64,000 nucleotides of DNA, taken from positions 1,072,358-1,136,357 of the forward strand of contig NZ_JAEAMR010000007.1 in assembly GCF_015999245.1 (NCBI RefSeq). The letters run 5' to 3'. Both the position numbers and the translations under genes were made by a program. The stretch comes from Streptomyces sp. AV19. Its GTDB lineage: Bacteria > Actinomycetota > Actinomycetes > Streptomycetales > Streptomycetaceae. The notes under the pieces were generated by a model. That model had not been told where the DNA came from. It saw nothing but the letters and a program-made list of their open reading frames with translations, and made no database searches. Below are positions 60,812 through 64,000 of the stretch, piece by piece (position 1 is the first letter of the stretch; every line of letters starts with the position of its first letter).

Positions 60812-61093
60812 GTGATGGGTGCAGCAGTGCACGCCCTCGTCGCGCTGATCGGCGCGGTGTGCGTGGGGAGTTACGTTCTCGCCGGTGAGCTGGCCGTACT
60901 GGTCGTGGTGCTGGCCGGCGTCGGGGGCCTGACATGGAGAGTGGCCGCGGCCTCTCGGCCACGGCCACTGCGGTTGGCGCGCCCGGGGCGCGCGGAGTCA
61001 GGGGCTTCGAGGATTTCAGGGATTTCAGGGGTGCGAATAGGCCACCAGCGAGATGCCCACGTAGTGCACGACGAAGGCGGCCAGCGTCAGTGA
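60812..61093 (+). CDS. possible small membrane protein overlapping the hemolysin III gene
   Basis: 93 residues from GTG 60812 (GGGTGGGTG upstream). The first 48 residues form two hydrophobic segments (AVHALVALIGAVCVGSYVL and LAVLVVVLAGVGGLTW), followed by a low-quality basic and Gly/Ser-rich tail that overlaps the 3' end of the convergent hemolysin III gene by 69 bases. Only the membrane part looks gene-like; the tail may be read-through or the frame may be spurious. Function unknown. Confidence 0.35.
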   Translation: MMGAAVHALVALIGAVCVGSYVLAGELAVLVVVLAGVGGLTWRVAAASRPRPLRLARPGRAESGASRISGISGVRIGHQRDAHVVHDEGGQRQ

Positions 61094-61762
61094 GTGGAAC
61101 ACCTCGTGGAAGCCGAACCAACGGGGCGACGGATTGGGGCGCTTGATCCCGTAGATCACGCCGCCCACGCTGTACAGGAGGCCGCCGACGATTACCAGGA
61201 CGAGGACGGCGATGCCGCCCTTGCGCAGGAAGTCGGGGAGGAAGAAGACGGCGGCCCAGCCCATGGCGATGTAGCAGGGGGTGTAGAGCCAGCGCGGCGC
61301 GCCGACCCAGAAGACGCGGAAGGCTATCCCGGCCGCCGCGGCGGCCCAGACCGCCCACAGCAGCAACTGGCCGCGGCCGCCCGGGATCAGGAGCATGGTC
61401 AGCGGGGTGTAGGTGCCCGCGATGATCAGGAAGATGTTGGCGTGGTCGAGGCGGCGGAGCACGCCCTGGACGCGTGGGCTCCAGTTGCCGCGGTGGTAGA
61501 GGGCGCTGATACCGAAGAGCAGGCAGGCCGTGAGGACGTAGACGGCGCAGGCGATCCGGCCTCGCGTGCTGTCGGCCAGGGCCGTCAGGAAGACGCCGGA
61601 GATCAGCACGGCGGGGAACATCCCGGCGTGCAGCCAGCCGCGCAGCCGGGGCTTGATGGCGCCCGGCTGTGCGGAGGGGCGGGGGGCGGGCGAGGGCGCG
61701 GCGGTCGCGGCACCGGCGGAAGTGGCGGGCGCGACGGGCGCCGCGTCGGGCGCGGGTGTCAT
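61025..61762 (-). CDS. hemolysin III/PAQR family membrane protein
   Basis: 245 residues. After an Ala/Pro-rich N-terminus of about 35 residues there are seven membrane helices with family motifs SALYHRGNWSP, RRLDHANIFLIIAGTYTPL and the C-terminal FGFHEVFHSLTLAAFVVHYVG-like histidine pair (HEVFH), which suggest a membrane zinc site as in PAQR receptors. The bacterial function is not settled; some members have hemolytic or hydrolase activity. A perfect palindrome is 22 bases upstream of the start. Confidence 0.92.
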   Translation of the reverse strand: MTPAPDAAPVAPATSAGAATAAPSPAPRPSAQPGAIKPRLRGWLHAGMFPAVLISGVFLTALADSTRGRIACAVYVLTACLLFGISALYHRGNWSPRVQGVLRRLDHANIFLIIAGTYTPLTMLLIPGGRGQLLLWAVWAAAAAGIAFRVFWVGAPRWLYTPCYIAMGWAAVFFLPDFLRKGGIAVLVLVIVGGLLYSVGGVIYGIKRPNPSPRWFGFHEVFHSLTLAAFVVHYVGISLVAYSHP

Positions 61763-61783
61763 GGCGTCATGCTACCTACGCCA

Positions 61784-61796
61784 CCGTAAGTTACGG
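61784..61796 (-). promoter_or_regulatory. perfect palindrome upstream of hemolysin III
   Basis: CCGTAAGTTACGG is symmetric about its central G, 22-34 bases before the ATG at 61762, overlapping where the promoter should be. It looks like a TetR-type half-site pair. Confidence 0.5.
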
Positions 61797-62033
61797 ATCA
61801 GTATCACGTGGCGATGGTCACGGGAGTGCCCCCTGGACAGAACCGAAACGGAGTCGGATGATCAAATGAGTGCGGGCGGCACCGGATGAGCGGTCGCGAA
61901 GCGTCTGGGTCGCAGCCCCCAAGGGGCGAATGTGCAGAGACGGACCGGCCTGCCGGTCGGGCAGGCGGACGAGTCCGTTCCACCCTCAACATGTGACGCC
62001 GGGCGCCGTGGCCCCCGGCGGGACGGAGCGATC

Positions 62034-63854
62034 GTGGCGCGCGCAAATGCGGCTCCCACCACCCCCACCAACCACCAGGAGCTCGTCTCCTGGGCCGACG
62101 AGATCGCCGCCCTCACCCAGCCGGACCGGGTCGTCTGGTGCGACGGTTCCGAGGCCGAGTACGAGCGCCTGTGCGAGGAGCTCGTGGCCAAGGGCACCTT
62201 CCGCAAGCTCGATCCGGTCAAGCGCCCCAACTCGTACTACGCGGCCTCCGACCCCACGGACGTGGCCCGCGTCGAGGACCGGACGTTCATCTGCTCCGCC
62301 AAGGAGGAGGACGCCGGCCCGACCAACCACTGGAAGGCCCCCGCCGAGATGCGGGAGATCTTCGCCGGCGAGAAGGGCATCTTCCGCGGCTCGATGCGCG
62401 GGCGCACCATGTACGTCGTGCCCTTCTGCATGGGCCCGCTCGGCTCGCCGCTCTCCGCGATCGGCGTCGAGATCACCGACTCCGCGTACGTCGCCGTCTC
62501 CATGCGCACCATGACCCGCATGGGGCAGCCCGTCCTCGACGAGCTCGGCTCCGACGGCTTCTTCGTCAAGGCCGTGCACTCGCTCGGCGCGCCGCTGGCC
62601 GAGGGCGAGCAGGACGTGCCCTGGCCGTGCAACAGCACCAAGTACATCTCGCACTTCCCCGAGGACCGGGAGATCTGGTCCTATGGCTCGGGCTACGGCG
62701 GCAACGCGCTGCTGGGCAAGAAGTGTTACGCCCTGCGCATCGCCTCCGTCATGGCCCGCGACGAGGGCTGGCTCGCCGAGCACATGCTCATCCTCAAACT
62801 CACCCCGCCGCAGGGCGAGTCCAAGTACGTGGCCGCCGCCTTCCCGTCCGCCTGTGGCAAGACCAACCTCGCCATGCTGGAGCCGACCGTCTCCGGCTGG
62901 ACGGTCGAGACCATCGGCGACGACATCGCCTGGATGCGCTTCGGCGAGGACGGCCGCCTCTACGCGATCAACCCCGAGGCCGGCTTCTTCGGCGTCGCGC
63001 CCGGCACCGGTGAGCACACCAACGCCAACGCGATGAAGACCCTCTGGGGCAACTCCGTCTTCACCAACGTCGCGTTGACGGAGGACGGCGACGTCTGGTG
63101 GGAGGGCATGACCGAGGAGACACCCGCCCGCCTCACCGACTGGAAGGGCAACGCCTGGACGCCGGAGTCCGGCACCCCGGCCGCGCACCCCAACGCCCGC
63201 TTCACCGTGCCGGCCTCGCAGTGCCCGATCATCGCGCCCGAGTGGGAGGACCCCAAGGGCGTGCCGATCTCGGCCATCCTCTTCGGCGGCCGCCGCGCCT
63301 CGGCCGTCCCGCTGGTGACCGAGTCCTTCAGCTGGAACCACGGCGTCTTCATCGGGGCCAACGTCGCCTCCGAGAAGACCGCCGCCGCCGAGGGCAAGGT
63401 CGGCGAGCTGCGCCGCGACCCGTTCGCCATGCTGCCGTTCTGCGGCTACAACATGGGCGACTACATGGGGCATTGGGTCAACGTCGGCAAGGACAAGGAC
63501 CAGTCCAAGCTGCCGAAGATCTACTACGTCAACTGGTTCCGCAAGGACGCGGGCGGCCGCTTCGTGTGGCCGGGCTTCGGCGAGAACAGCCGGGTGCTGA
63601 AGTGGATCGTCGAGCGGCTGGAGGGGCGGGCGGCCGGTGTCGAGACGCCGATCGGTGTCCTGCCCGCGCCGGGGGCGCTGGACCTGGACGGTCTCGAACT
63701 GTCCGAGGCCGACCTCGAGTTGCTCCTGTCGGTCGACAAGGAGGTGTGGCGGGAGGAGGCGTCGCTGATTCCCGAGCACTTCAACACGTTTGGTGACCAC
63801 ACGCCGAAGGAGCTGTGGGACGAGTATCGGGGGCTGGTGAAGCGGCTCGGGTGA
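62034..63854 (+). CDS. pckG: phosphoenolpyruvate carboxykinase (GTP)
   Basis: 606 residues from GTG 62034 with GGAG five bases upstream, close to the usual length of about 609. GTP-type signatures: [17 protein letters not shown], the phosphate-binding loop [15 protein letters not shown] with the reactive Cys, [23 protein letters not shown], and [12 protein letters not shown]. The enzyme interconverts oxaloacetate and PEP for gluconeogenesis. It is the last gene; the sequence degenerates 10-20 bases after its stop. Confidence 0.96.
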   Translation: MARANAAPTTPTNHQELVSWADEIAALTQPDRVVWCDGSEAEYERLCEELVAKGTFRKLDPVKRPNSYYAASDPTDVARVEDRTFICSAKEEDAGPTNHWKAPAEMREIFAGEKGIFRGSMRGRTMYVVPFCMGPLGSPLSAIGVEITDSAYVAVSMRTMTRMGQPVLDELGSDGFFVKAVHSLGAPLAEGEQDVPWPCNSTKYISHFPEDREIWSYGSGYGGNALLGKKCYALRIASVMARDEGWLAEHMLILKLTPPQGESKYVAAAFPSACGKTNLAMLEPTVSGWTVETIGDDIAWMRFGEDGRLYAINPEAGFFGVAPGTGEHTNANAMKTLWGNSVFTNVALTEDGDVWWEGMTEETPARLTDWKGNAWTPESGTPAAHPNARFTVPASQCPIIAPEWEDPKGVPISAILFGGRRASAVPLVTESFSWNHGVFIGANVASEKTAAAEGKVGELRRDPFAMLPFCGYNMGDYMGHWVNVGKDKDQSKLPKIYYVNWFRKDAGGRFVWPGFGENSRVLKWIVERLEGRAAGVETPIGVLPAPGALDLDGLELSEADLELLLSVDKEVWREEASLIPEHFNTFGDHTPKELWDEYRGLVKRLG

Positions 63855-64000
63855 CGGGTCGGTGGGGGCGGGGGGGGGGTTTTTGCGCGGCCCCCCCCCC
63901 CCCGTTAACCGTTTTTTACGGGGCCCCCCCCGGCCGGGGCCCCCCCCCCCCCGGGCGGGGGGGGGGGGGCCCCCCCCCCCCCCCCCCCCGGGGGGCCCCC
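63855..64000. other. low-quality contig end
   Basis: Runs of 7-14 identical C or G and TTTTTT tracts replace normal sequence from about 63,866. No biological feature is readable; probably uncorrected sequencing or assembly noise. Confidence 0.85.

Noticed and set aside
1..63860. tRNA or rRNA genes
   Set aside because: No GGTTCGANTCC-type T-loop with matching acceptor stem and no rRNA core sequences were noticed on either strand.

Overview
The window is high-GC actinobacterial DNA and almost certainly comes from a Streptomyces. Third codon positions are nearly all G or C, and GTG and TTG starts are common. It carries a mycothiol S-conjugate amidase, an actinobacterial acyl-CoA carboxylase with its epsilon subunit, a class E type sortase motif (LADTG), and a single in-frame TTA leucine codon that I could find. 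No rRNA, tRNA, CRISPR array, prophage or biosynthetic gene cluster is visible.

Left block (1-16,505): cell-envelope genes. It starts with a partial UDP-glucose 6-dehydrogenase. Five LytR-CpsA-Psr (LCP) glycopolymer transferases on the minus strand are interleaved with a VOC protein, an acyl-CoA thioesterase and a membrane glycosyltransferase. A TIGR03089 protein follows, then a secreted PGRP-type amidase with a long Asp-Arg/Pro repeat linker, a sugar-nucleotide pyrophosphorylase and an AlkA-like DNA glycosylase. Together they suggest making a sugar precursor, assembling a wall glycopolymer, attaching it, and remodelling the wall.

Middle block (16,640-34,550): carbon metabolism and second messengers. 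It holds a TetR regulator, the biotinylated alpha chain, the epsilon and beta chains of an acyl-CoA carboxylase, biotin ligase, Maf, a stand-alone penicillin-binding protein, an adenylate cyclase, an enoyl-CoA hydratase, a GAF-GGDEF protein, HutH, a mini sortase substrate, an L,D-transpeptidase lipoprotein and a DUF2786 protein. As I recall, the left block corresponds to S. coelicolor SCO303x-305x and the rest to SCO492x-497x. The join lies at about 16.5-16.65 kb, inside a dispersed inverted-repeat element, so it is either a rearrangement point or a misassembly.

Right block (34,700-64,000): a CynX-type MFS transporter; a LysR regulator with a TTA codon, followed by a DUF2180 zinc-finger-like protein; a DUF732-like lipoprotein; MsrA; an M48 membrane protease flanked by two paralogous membrane-anchored helical proteins; cystathionine gamma-synthase; a sigma-like/membrane protein pair; MarR and threonine ammonia-lyase; a DrrAB-like ABC exporter whose first permease is cut down to 67 codons; GreA; a DUF4307 protein; Mca with a SigR-like promoter; a very large STAND NTPase/TPR protein with an altered P-loop; a DUF255 thioredoxin-domain protein; a TetR/DHA2 efflux pair; hemolysin III; and GTP-dependent PEP carboxykinase. 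The last 145 bases are homopolymer-rich and look like poor-quality contig end.

The most interesting items are the M48/paralogue triplet, the truncated but translationally coupled permease, the STAND protein with Arg in place of the P-loop Lys, the sigma-like/membrane pair, the block junction, a MITE-like element at 52.8 kb, and several palindromes placed like operators.
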